IMG/VR virus record: IMGVR_UViG_3300032053_011335 | Span: 1 to 32,943 of that record | Direction: 5' to 3' (one strand) | Origin: a virus | DNA length: 32,943 bases | Shown: one piece after another, positions 8,086-14,844 of the stretch | How positions within the stretch are numbered: position 1 is the first letter of the stretch | How the letters are laid out: each line of letters begins with the position of its first letter | Translations under genes and position numbers: made by a program | The notes under the pieces: model-generated | What the model was told of the DNA's origin: nothing | The model's input: only the letters and a program-made list of their open reading frames with translations | The model's database searches: none

Positions 8086-8439
8086 ATGGACCGCATATTT
8101 CAAGTAACCTTCCACGTACCCGGCAGCCTCGGGGCCAACCTGTCCATGAAGTGGTACGCCCCATGCGACGTCCAGCTGATCCACGTCTCGGCCGTCGCCT
8201 CCAACGACTCCGACGCTACCATGACCATCGGCACGTCCACCTCTGCCGCGGCCTACCTGACCGCCTGTGTGATCGGCGACTCCGGTACCCCGGTCGAGAA
8301 GACCAGGACCGACTTCGTCGGCTCCCAATACCCACACGTCACGCACGACACCATCATGGCCGTGGCACTGGACTACGACGGCTCCTCGGGCACCGCTGCC
8401 CAGAACGTCACCATCGTCCTAACCTTCACGGAGGGATGA
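8086..8439 (+). CDS. Small virion protein, paralogue A (decoration-like)
   Basis: A 117-residue beta-rich protein, with an ATG after AAGGAGACGATGAC. It is a clear paralogue of the next gene: both begin MDRI-QV-FHV, share QLIHVSA and GTST-A-AYLT, and carry the near-identical block PVEKTRT-FVG-QYPH-THDTI, ending in L-FTEG or L-FAEG. The all-beta pattern, small size and position directly after the capsid gene suggest a capsid decoration protein or minor structural protein. I do not recognise a named family. Confidence 0.75.
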   Translation: MDRIFQVTFHVPGSLGANLSMKWYAPCDVQLIHVSAVASNDSDATMTIGTSTSAAAYLTACVIGDSGTPVEKTRTDFVGSQYPHVTHDTIMAVALDYDGSSGTAAQNVTIVLTFTEG

Positions 8440-8440
8440 C

Positions 8441-8803
8441 ATGGACAGAATCTGGCAAGTTTCCTTCCACGTCGCCGGCACACTCACGGCCGACCTCGAC
8501 ATCAAGTGGATCATGCCGGTAGACTGCCAACTCATCCACGTGTCAGCCGACAACTCTACCGCCTACGCCGCGGGCCTGTCGTTGGGCACCTCCACCGACG
8601 CCACCGCCTATCTCACCAAGTGCAACATCGGGGTGAGTGGCGCACCCGTCGAGAAGACCAGGACGAACTTCGTAGGGACGCAGTACCCGCACATTACACA
8701 CGACACCATCATCGCCATCGCACTGGACTTCAACTACAACGGCGGCGGGGCGGCCAACGCGTCCGCCGACGTCACACTCGTTTTGACCTTCGCGGAGGGC
8801 TGA
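8441..8803 (+). CDS. Small virion protein, paralogue B (decoration-like)
   Basis: The 120-residue protein is the second copy of a tandem gene duplication with 8086-8439, starting one base after the previous stop codon. Identity is roughly half overall and highest in the block VEKTRTNFVGTQYPHITHDTI. It carries a small insertion near the C-terminus (NYNGGGAANASADV) absent from copy A. Two different subunits of one fold could form a hetero-oligomer on the capsid, or one copy may have a new role. No family is recognised. Confidence 0.75.
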   Translation: MDRIWQVSFHVAGTLTADLDIKWIMPVDCQLIHVSADNSTAYAAGLSLGTSTDATAYLTKCNIGVSGAPVEKTRTNFVGTQYPHITHDTIIAIALDFNYNGGGAANASADVTLVLTFAEG

Positions 8804-8837
8804 GGCCACGCGAGGTTTTGGTCGATCCTCCTCGAGT

Positions 8838-8868
8838 GGGGGAGCGGGCCGAGGAAGCCCGCTCCCCC
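8838..8868 (+). other. Perfect 11-bp hairpin without T tail
   Basis: GGGGGAGCGGG at 8838-8848 pairs exactly with CCCGCTCCCCC at 8858-8868, with a 9-nt loop. No T run follows on the + strand, and on the minus strand only a mixed sequence follows. It is more likely an mRNA processing or stability element that sets capsid-module levels apart from downstream genes than a full terminator. Confidence 0.6.
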
Positions 8869-8888
8869 AGGGAGGCAAGGAGCATACC

Positions 8889-9173
8889 ATGGAGCTAAAC
8901 TTGAACGATCCGCGAGCACAGCACGCCATCGCCGCCCTGTGCATCACGCTGCCCATCTACCGCGCCGACGTCGCAGACGACGGCGTGATCACCTTTTACC
9001 TCTACGGAGGCCAGCGACCCACCTGGTCGCCACCCAAACCCAAACCCGCGCTTCGATCAGAGCCAACCCGCGCCATTGCTCAGCCCTCAGCTGAGCCACC
9101 TACGCAAGCCACCCCTCCCGCCCCGAAGCGCCGCACTAAGAAGGAGGTTCTCGAAGATGAACCAATTCGGTAG
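8889..9173 (+). CDS. Small phage protein with Pro-rich tail
   Basis: A 94-residue protein starts at ATG 8889 after AAGGAGCATACC. The first ~50 residues are a compact mixed domain (HAIAALCITLPIYRADVADDGVITFYLYGG). The rest is Pro/Ala/Thr-rich and ends in basic and acidic residues (KRRTKKEVLEDEPIR). Its 3' end overlaps the start of the next gene by 17 bp, and the next gene's ribosome binding site lies within it. Position between capsid and tail genes suggests a head-tail accessory protein, but no family is recognised. Confidence 0.6.
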   Translation: MELNLNDPRAQHAIAALCITLPIYRADVADDGVITFYLYGGQRPTWSPPKPKPALRSEPTRAIAQPSAEPPTQATPPAPKRRTKKEVLEDEPIR

Positions 9174-11031
9174 ACCTACACTCAAAATGCTGGCGCTGAT
9201 CAGCATCATATCTCTCCTCATCTCCAGTACTCTCATCGGCTGCCAGAGGCAACAGCCCGTCACCATCGAAGACGTGCCGCCCGACCAGATCGTCGCGTTG
9301 GGTGTCACGCACTTCAGCGGCATGGCCATCGAGGGCACCGAGACGGACGAGCTCATAGTGGACCAGACGTCCACCGGCGACATAGTCGAGTTCCGCGACA
9401 ACGGCACGTCCGTGTGGCGCCTGGCCGACGGCGGTGCGATCACCTACGCCGGCAACCAAACCATGACCGGCAACTTCGTCGTGAACGGAACGACCGAGCT
9501 CAACGGCACCGTCACCCTGGAGAACGATGAAACCCTGGTGAACTCTACGAACGGCACAATCGGCGTGACCGTGCAGTCAACCGGAACCCTGAACGTCCTG
9601 ACCGGAAACCTGGCTGTGGGTAACGGCACACCGTCCACCACGCAAAACGGGGAGGACGGCTACGTGGAAGGCATGCTCGAAGTGGACGGCACCGTAGACG
9701 TCGCCTCCGCCGCCCGGGTCAGCAGCCTGATCATCACCGGTACCGCCGACATTGGGGGCGACGTAACCCTCCAGAACGACGAGACCATATCCAACGGCAC
9801 CAATGGCACTGTGGGTGTCACTGTAGACGCCGCAGGAAGTCTCAACGTTCTCACCGGCAACCTCCGAGTTGGCAACGGTACGCCGTCAACCACCCAGGAC
9901 GGCGAGGACGCGTACATCGAGGGCATGCTCGACGTGGACGGGAACGCTGGCTTCGAGGGCAACCTGTACGCCAATGCCGCCATCATTACCACCACCCTCG
10001 ACGTCGCTGGCGGAGACATAACCCTCCAGAACGACGAGACCGTCTCGAACAGCACCAATGGCACCGTCGGCATCACCGTGGACGCCGCAGGAAGCCTCAA
10101 CGTCCTAACCGGCAACTTCCGAGTTGGCAACGCAGAGCCAAGCGTCGCACTCAACGGCGAGGACGCCCTCATCGAAGGTACCCTGGAAGTTGGCGGGGCC
10201 ACCACTCTCAGCAGCACCCTGAACCTCCAGAACGCTGAGACCATAGCCAACAGCACAAACGGAACGATCGCCATGACAGTCCAGTCCACCGGCACCGTCA
10301 ACGTCCTGACCGGAAACCTGGCTGTAGGGAACGGTACACCCTCGACCACCCAAAACGGCGAGGACGCCTACATCGAGGGCATGCTCGACGTGGACGGGAA
10401 CGCCGGGTTCGAGGGCAACGTCTACCTCAACGTCGGCGTAGTCACCACCACCCTAACGGTTGGCGGAGCCACCGAACTCAACAGCACGGTGACCCTGCAA
10501 AACGACGAGACGATCGTCAACAGCACGGACGGCACCATCGGCGTCACGGTTCAATCCACCGGCACGCTCAACGTACTCACCGGGAACCTCGCAGTCGGCA
10601 ACGGCACGCCCTCGACCACGCAGGACGGAGAAGACGCCTACGTGGAGGGCATGTTCGAGGTTGACGGAGGGGCCGCCTTCGCAGGCAACCTGTACGCCAA
10701 CGCCGCCATCGTCACGACCACGCTCACCCTGGCCAGCGCCACCGTGTGGATCACCGACGCCGGCATCATCGTACCCAGCGCCACCTTCGTCAAACTCCTA
10801 TCCGGCGACACCGTGACGATGACCGACACCACCACACCCATCAGCGCAGGCACCACCACCGGCCAGCTCCTCATCATGGAGAACACGAATGGGGCCTACG
10901 TCATCAACATCGACGGTACCGGCGGCAACGTCAAGTGTACCGCCAACATCGCCCTGACCGCACTCGACGTCGTCACCCTCCTGTGGGACGGCACCGAGTG
11001 GGTCTGTCTGGCCCTGTACGTCAACGCATAA
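9157..11031 (+). CDS. Repeat-containing virion-region protein with lipoprotein signal peptide
   Basis: The 624-residue protein starts at ATG 9157, preceded by AAGGAGG at 9141-9147. An in-frame TTG upstream at 9076 has no such site. Residues 1-29 are a lipoprotein-type signal peptide: basic start, hydrophobic core (MLALISIISLLISS) and lipobox LIGC with Cys29. The body has five repeats, each with a LNVLTGNL-VGNG-PST motif and an L-N-ET--NSTNGT-G-TV motif, spaced about 60-100 residues, which looks like a beta-helix or trimeric fibre. The last ~100 residues form a distinct domain ending in VTLLWDGTEWVCLALYVNA. A fibre or cell-surface decoration role is likely. A lipobox in a protein from the tail gene region is odd, since virion parts are not usually exported. 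Confidence 0.75.
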   Translation: MNQFGRPTLKMLALISIISLLISSTLIGCQRQQPVTIEDVPPDQIVALGVTHFSGMAIEGTETDELIVDQTSTGDIVEFRDNGTSVWRLADGGAITYAGNQTMTGNFVVNGTTELNGTVTLENDETLVNSTNGTIGVTVQSTGTLNVLTGNLAVGNGTPSTTQNGEDGYVEGMLEVDGTVDVASAARVSSLIITGTADIGGDVTLQNDETISNGTNGTVGVTVDAAGSLNVLTGNLRVGNGTPSTTQDGEDAYIEGMLDVDGNAGFEGNLYANAAIITTTLDVAGGDITLQNDETVSNSTNGTVGITVDAAGSLNVLTGNFRVGNAEPSVALNGEDALIEGTLEVGGATTLSSTLNLQNAETIANSTNGTIAMTVQSTGTVNVLTGNLAVGNGTPSTTQNGEDAYIEGMLDVDGNAGFEGNVYLNVGVVTTTLTVGGATELNSTVTLQNDETIVNSTDGTIGVTVQSTGTLNVLTGNLAVGNGTPSTTQDGEDAYVEGMFEVDGGAAFAGNLYANAAIVTTTLTLASATVWITDAGIIVPSATFVKLLSGDTVTMTDTTTPISAGTTTGQLLIMENTNGAYVINIDGTGGNVKCTANIALTALDVVTLLWDGTEWVCLALYVNA

Positions 11032-11040
11032 GAGGTACAG

Positions 11041-11610
11041 TTGAAGGTACTAGGGTTCTGCGCTCTATCCTTCGAAGCAAGCGTGAGACGGGCGGCGGGA
11101 GTGAAACCGCTCACCTCGCCGCCCATCATCAAAGAGACCTTCGAGCCGGTCTGGCTAGAGGGGTATGACTTCATCTACTTCAAGTTGCACGGTTTCACGT
11201 CACAACCGTACTGGTACGGCGACGGCTACCTGACAGCGATCAGCGCTCACCAGATCGCCCGGGCTAACCTCGAGAACACCATCATCTTCGTCGCCAACTG
11301 CCACCTGTGCGAGAAGATCAACGGCGACATCATACCCAGCCCCATGCTAACCGCCCTACTCGACGCCGGTGCCAGGTGTGTCGTGGGAGGCCCCGGGCAG
11401 AACTATGCCGCCAAGATTCGGCTGGTCGGCGCAGACCTCCTGGGCTTCTACTTCCGCATCCTCGTCACCTTCCCCAGAATCACGCCGGATTTCGCCTTCC
11501 GCGCCGCCCGCGCCCGCTTCGCACTCACTAACGACCCGGTGGCCACCGACACTCTAGCCTTTCGCTATTTCACCCGCCAGAACGGCACCATCGCACAGGA
11601 GGACGTATGA
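11041..11610 (+). CDS. Putative CHAT/caspase-like protein in the tail region
   Basis: A 189-residue protein starts at a TTG after AAGAGGTACAG. Its layout resembles clan CD peptidases of the CHAT/C14 type. A beta strand ends in His-Gly (YDFIYFKLHG, His50-Gly51). A second strand ends in a candidate catalytic Cys (NTIIFVANCHLC, Cys87). A helix-strand unit follows (MLTALLDAGARCVVGG) like the AGA-AVV segment seen in CHAT proteins. There is no fused sensor domain. It overlaps the next gene by ATGA and lies between a fibre-like protein and small virion proteins. Possible roles are virion protein processing, lysis or interference with the host. The family call is by pattern only and needs a profile search or structure model. 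Confidence 0.55.
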   Translation: MKVLGFCALSFEASVRRAAGVKPLTSPPIIKETFEPVWLEGYDFIYFKLHGFTSQPYWYGDGYLTAISAHQIARANLENTIIFVANCHLCEKINGDIIPSPMLTALLDAGARCVVGGPGQNYAAKIRLVGADLLGFYFRILVTFPRITPDFAFRAARARFALTNDPVATDTLAFRYFTRQNGTIAQEDV

Positions 11611-11996
11611 TCGACCGCACTACCATATCTACCGGCGCCGCCGTCGGGGCCAACGGATCTGCCACCGCCACCGGCTACAGCCCACACATCATGGGCAAGA
11701 TCCTCAAGGTCCACGTGGCCTACAAGGACAGCCCCCCGGTCGGCACGACCGACCTGTACCTGTACGAGGCGGAGGACCCCAACGCCACCGAGTACATCGT
11801 CAACCTCCAGAACGCCGCTACTGACCTCACAATGTACCCGCGCCGCGCAGTGGTCACCAGCCTGAACGCCGCCGTCGTCTATGCCGCCAACATCAACGTT
11901 CACGAGCCATTCGTCGTGTGCGGCCGGCTGGCCGCCAAGATAGACGGGGCCAACGCCGCCGATTACGTGGAGGTGACGGTGTGGTTCGAAAGCTAA
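11607..11996 (+). CDS. Small beta-rich structural protein
   Basis: A 129-residue protein starts at ATG 11607, overlapping the previous stop (ATGA), with AGGAGGACGT as ribosome binding site. It is beta-rich with short alternating strands (GKILKVHVAYKD, DLYLYEAED, AADYVEVTVWFES). In outline it resembles the twin proteins at 8086-8803: a beta sandwich with a C-terminal strand pair, though there is no obvious sequence identity. It is probably a minor virion protein. The function is unknown. Confidence 0.65.
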   Translation: MIDRTTISTGAAVGANGSATATGYSPHIMGKILKVHVAYKDSPPVGTTDLYLYEAEDPNATEYIVNLQNAATDLTMYPRRAVVTSLNAAVVYAANINVHEPFVVCGRLAAKIDGANAADYVEVTVWFES

Positions 11997-12166
11997 AACA
12001 ACGGGTGGCCATCTCTATCCTGGCGCTGCTGCCCCTGATCGTGGGATTCATCATCTACCTGCCCATCGTCCGCACTTCCGACCACCGCCACCCCTATCTC
12101 CACCCGACACCGGGCTTCATCACGCCAAAGCCACCCGATCTCTCAACGCTCACACCAAGACGATGA
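11981..12166 (+). CDS. Small single-pass membrane protein
   Basis: From GTG 11981 this gives 61 residues. GGAGG at 11969-11973 is seven bases upstream, and the gene overlaps the end of the preceding gene. A basic start (VRKLKQR) is followed by one hydrophobic segment, VAISILALLPLIVGFIIYLP, then a Pro/His-rich tail. The topology is that of a signal-anchored peptide. The 3' end overlaps the next start (ATGA at 12163). Roles in lysis (holin or spanin-like) or in the virion are possible, and nothing specific is recognised. Confidence 0.55.
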   Translation: MVRKLKQRVAISILALLPLIVGFIIYLPIVRTSDHRHPYLHPTPGFITPKPPDLSTLTPRR

Positions 12167-12726
12167 CTACTCTAAATCTCCAGGTCGCCGCAAGCGCCGA
12201 CGACGGCGAGCAAGGCGACGCTACTTCCCTCCTCACCGGCACATACATCCGCTGGTATCAAGGCAGCACCTGTTACGGGGGGTTCCGTTTCGTCCCGGGC
12301 GCCAGTATCCCCATCGGCTCCACCAACATCAGCGCTGTCTTTTCCTACAAGTATACTCACACGGATTACGACACGCTCACCGCCACCGTGTGGGCCCAGG
12401 ATGCCGCCGGACCACTGCAATTTACCACCGACGACAACAACATCTCCGGCCGCACGCCAACCACCGCCACCGCCGCTATCAACGAGACAGATGCCGGCAC
12501 CGACTGGAGAACACTCGACGTTGCCTCCATCCTCCAGGAACTTGCCACCTCCTACACCATCACCGCCATCGCTATCATCGTCTACGACGCTACCTCAGAC
12601 AGCGCTCGTTGGACCACCTGGGACGGCAACACGAGCAACTGTCCCAAACTCGACATCGAATACACCGCCCCGGCCGCCGGGGTTCCCCGCCACGCCGCCT
12701 ACTACCACCGCAGGAGAACCACCTGA
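12163..12726 (+). CDS. Beta-sandwich structural protein
   Basis: The 187-residue protein has the look of a carbohydrate-binding or DNRLRE-like beta sandwich. It begins TLNLQVAASADDGE, contains RWYQGSTCYGGFRF and a VWAQDAAGPLQFT strand, and ends WTTWDGNTSNCPKLDIEY, a pattern seen in such folds. A short basic His/Tyr tail (HAAYYHRRR) follows. Both ends overlap neighbouring genes by ATGA-type junctions, so it belongs to the tail operon. It may decorate the fibre or bind host surface sugars, which is inferred from fold type only. Confidence 0.6.
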   Translation: MTTLNLQVAASADDGEQGDATSLLTGTYIRWYQGSTCYGGFRFVPGASIPIGSTNISAVFSYKYTHTDYDTLTATVWAQDAAGPLQFTTDDNNISGRTPTTATAAINETDAGTDWRTLDVASILQELATSYTITAIAIIVYDATSDSARWTTWDGNTSNCPKLDIEYTAPAAGVPRHAAYYHRRRTT

Positions 12727-14408
12727 TGCTGATCCTACGCGAGGACACCGTCGTAACCGTACAGATCGGGCCATTCGTGGACGCCACCGACGGCGCAACC
12801 GCCGAGATCGCGCTCACGATCGACCAGGGTGACGTCCACCTCAGCAAAAACGGCGGGGCTTTCGGCAACAAGAACGAGGCGACCGCGTGCACGCACGACG
12901 CCGAGCATAACGGGTGGTACACGTGCCCGTTAGATGCCACGGACACGAACACGGCCGGCGTCCTGATCCTGGCAGTCAACGAAGCCGGTGCCCTGCCGGT
13001 CTGGCACGAGTTCATGGTGATGCCCACCCAGGTGTGGGACTCACTATTCAGCACCGACGTCCTTCAGGTACACGCCATCGAAATCACCAACGGCCTCATC
13101 ACGGCTGCCGCCATCGCCGACGCCGCCATAGACGCGGCCACCTTCGCCGCCGGTGCCATCAACGCTGCTGCCATCGCCGCCGACGCCATCGGCGCATCCG
13201 AACTGGCCGCTGACGCCGCTACCGAAATCGCCGCCGCCGTGTGGAACTCACTCGTAGCCTCATACACAACTAACGTCACCTTCGGCAAGTACCTGGGAGG
13301 CGCGCCTGCCGGCGCAACCTTGGCGGCTGACGTCGTGGACCTGCACACCGACGTGGGTACCGCCATCACCGCAATTGGCGACGTCCACGCTACCGACCTG
13401 CCAGATATCCATACCGATGTCGCCGACTTACACACCGACCTCGTCACCGCCATCACCAACATCGGAGACCTGCATACGGACGTGGGCACGGTCCACACTG
13501 ATGTGGATGCCATCCTTGCCGACACGAACGAGCTCCAAACCGATTGGGTGAACGCCGGGAGATTAGATGCCATCCTGGATTTAATCCTGGCCGATACCGC
13601 TGAACTGCAGACTGATTGGGTGAACGCAGGACGGCTAGACGCTATCCTGGATTTAATCCTGGCCGATACCGCTGAACTGCAGACTGATTGGGTAAATGGC
13701 GGACGGCTGGACCTGCTCTTGGACGGCGCTACCGCTCCAACTGCTGCCACCGTAGCCGCCGCCGTGTGGAACTCACTCGTAGCCTCATACACAACTAACG
13801 TCACCTTCGGCAAGTACCTGGGAGGCGCCCCCGCTGGCGCAACCCTGGCCGCTGACGTCGTGGACGTACACACCGACGTAGGCACCGTCCACACCGACGT
13901 GGACGCCATCCTGGCCGACACGAACGAACTGCAGACCGATTGGGTCAACGCCGGGAGACTCGACGCCATCTTAGACCTCATTCTAGCCGATACCGCTGAA
14001 CTCCAGACGGACTGGGTGAACGGAGGACGGCTGGACCTGCTCCTCGATGCAGTCACACCCGGTATCACCGCTGCCGTCGTTGCCGATGCGGTCTGGGACG
14101 AGCTATCCACCGGCCACGTCACCGCAGGCAAGGCCGGCACCCAACTATGGACCGACATAGACGCAATCCTGGCAGGGCCTGGGGGGATCAAGTTCGTCTA
14201 CACCCTCACCGACTCCGTCACTGCCAACCCAATCGCCGACTGCCTGATATGGGTCACTACCGACACTGCCGGCACCAGCAGGGTGACCAGTGCGCGCACC
14301 GACGCCCTGGGCCAGGTCACCTTCTACCTGGACGCCGGCACCTACTACATCTGGCGACAAAAGTCCGGGTACGCTTTCGTCAATCCGGACACGGAGGTGG
14401 TCGCATGA
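12726..14408 (+). CDS. Tail fibre-like protein with tandem repeats and C-terminal Ig/transthyretin-like domain
   Basis: The 560-residue protein starts at ATG 12726, overlapping the previous stop. Residues 1-105 form a beta-rich N-terminal domain (LILREDTVVTVQIGPFVDATDG). The middle is Ala/Asp-rich with repeated heptad-like units (VHTDV, LHTDV) and five copies of a 24-residue unit of the form LADT-ELQTDWVN-GRLD-LL, suited to a trimeric coiled shaft. Two blocks of about 175 residues are duplicated. The last ~75 residues (FVYTLTDSVTANPIADCLIWVTTD, then GQVTFYLDAGTYYIW) resemble a carboxypeptidase-regulatory-like or transthyretin-like beta domain. A host-binding or neck fibre is the best guess. 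A 74-bp exact DNA repeat could shorten the gene by recombination. Confidence 0.75.
   Translation: MLILREDTVVTVQIGPFVDATDGATAEIALTIDQGDVHLSKNGGAFGNKNEATACTHDAEHNGWYTCPLDATDTNTAGVLILAVNEAGALPVWHEFMVMPTQVWDSLFSTDVLQVHAIEITNGLITAAAIADAAIDAATFAAGAINAAAIAADAIGASELAADAATEIAAAVWNSLVASYTTNVTFGKYLGGAPAGATLAADVVDLHTDVGTAITAIGDVHATDLPDIHTDVADLHTDLVTAITNIGDLHTDVGTVHTDVDAILADTNELQTDWVNAGRLDAILDLILADTAELQTDWVNAGRLDAILDLILADTAELQTDWVNGGRLDLLLDGATAPTAATVAAAVWNSLVASYTTNVTFGKYLGGAPAGATLAADVVDVHTDVGTVHTDVDAILADTNELQTDWVNAGRLDAILDLILADTAELQTDWVNGGRLDLLLDAVTPGITAAVVADAVWDELSTGHVTAGKAGTQLWTDIDAILAGPGGIKFVYTLTDSVTANPIADCLIWVTTDTAGTSRVTSARTDALGQVTFYLDAGTYYIWRQKSGYAFVNPDTEVVA
13230..13303 (+). repeat. 74-bp exact direct repeat, copy 1
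   Basis: This block is repeated without a mismatch at 13755-13828, 525 bp (175 codons) downstream in the same frame. Identity at nucleotide level, not just protein level, points to a recent duplication or ongoing gene conversion in the fibre shaft. Confidence 0.9.
13755..13828 (+). repeat. 74-bp exact direct repeat, copy 2
   Basis: This is the second copy of the 13230-13303 block. Between the copies lie 72-bp near-identical tandem units coding LDAILDLILADTAELQTDWV. Recombination between the copies would delete 175 codons in frame. Confidence 0.9.
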
Positions 14409-14506
14409 ACGAACGCCCCTCACTGATACACCACGTCCTGGCCGTAGCCCTGTACATCGCGCTCATCGTCCCCTACGTTGCACTCTACGCGACGTGCCCA
14501 CCGTAA
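14405..14506 (+). CDS. Tiny membrane peptide
   Basis: A 33-residue peptide starts at ATG 14405, overlapping the fibre gene stop (ATGA). It contains one hydrophobic span (VLAVALYIALIVPYVALYA). It is the first of three very small membrane genes in a row before the adaptor gene. This placement, the start overlap and the hydrophobic span support a real gene despite its size. The function is unknown, and a holin-like or membrane-active role is possible. Confidence 0.5.
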   Translation: MNERPSLIHHVLAVALYIALIVPYVALYATCPP

Positions 14507-14515
14507 GGGAGAACC

Positions 14516-14671
14516 ATGAGTAAATCAGACAGCCGCCACTCGGAGCGACGCCCCAACCCACCCACCGATCCGCGTCTCCCCACTCCCACCACCACCGCGC
14601 TCCTCACCATCATACTTCTACTGGTCATCGCCAGCCTATTCATCCTCAGACTCCTGGGAGTGCCCAAATGA
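14516..14671 (+). CDS. Small single-pass membrane protein
   Basis: This encodes 51 residues from ATG 14516, preceded by AAGGGAGAACC. The N-terminus is polar and Arg/Pro-rich (MSKSDSRHSERRPNPPTDPR), followed by one membrane span (TALLTIILLLVIASLFIL). It overlaps the following gene by ATGA at 14668. It is the second of three tiny membrane proteins. N-in/C-out topology is likely from the positive-inside rule. No family is recognised. Confidence 0.55.
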   Translation: MSKSDSRHSERRPNPPTDPRLPTPTTTALLTIILLLVIASLFILRLLGVPK

Positions 14672-14844
14672 GCGGCAACAACGGACGACCCAAACGACCG
14701 CACGTCATCGGAATGCGCCACGACTACTCACCTCCCGACCCCATAGGCATCGTCATGGCCATCATGATTGCACTCATCATCTGCCTATCCTGCAGCAGCC
14801 TGGCCGCCGCCATCGCCAGCATCGTCATCAGAGGAGCACCGTAG
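14668..14844 (+). CDS. Small membrane protein
   Basis: This encodes 58 residues, starting within the previous stop (ATGA). A polar basic N-terminus (MSGNNGRPKRPHVIGMRHDY) is followed by one long hydrophobic region (GIVMAIMIALIICLSCSSLAAAIASIVI), possibly one membrane helix. It ends immediately before the TTG start of the adaptor gene at 14845, with GAGGAG inside its last codons serving that start. With its two neighbours it forms a cluster that could provide holin or spanin-type functions for the M23 enzyme downstream. Confidence 0.55.
   Translation: MSGNNGRPKRPHVIGMRHDYSPPDPIGIVMAIMIALIICLSCSSLAAAIASIVIRGAP

Noticed and set aside
9076-9156. TTG start extending the lipobox protein
   Set aside because: It has no ribosome binding site and would bury the signal peptide. 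ATG 9157 has AAGGAGG at proper spacing.
12390-12725. Upstream extension of the fibre gene frame
   Set aside because: The extra 112 residues are His/Arg-rich and overlap the beta-sandwich gene out of frame. ATG 12726 forms a natural overlap with the previous stop.
13064-14191. 375-codon minus-strand open frame
   Set aside because: It is the shadow of the tandem repeats in the fibre gene. The protein is Ser/Val/Ala-rich low complexity that mirrors the repeats.
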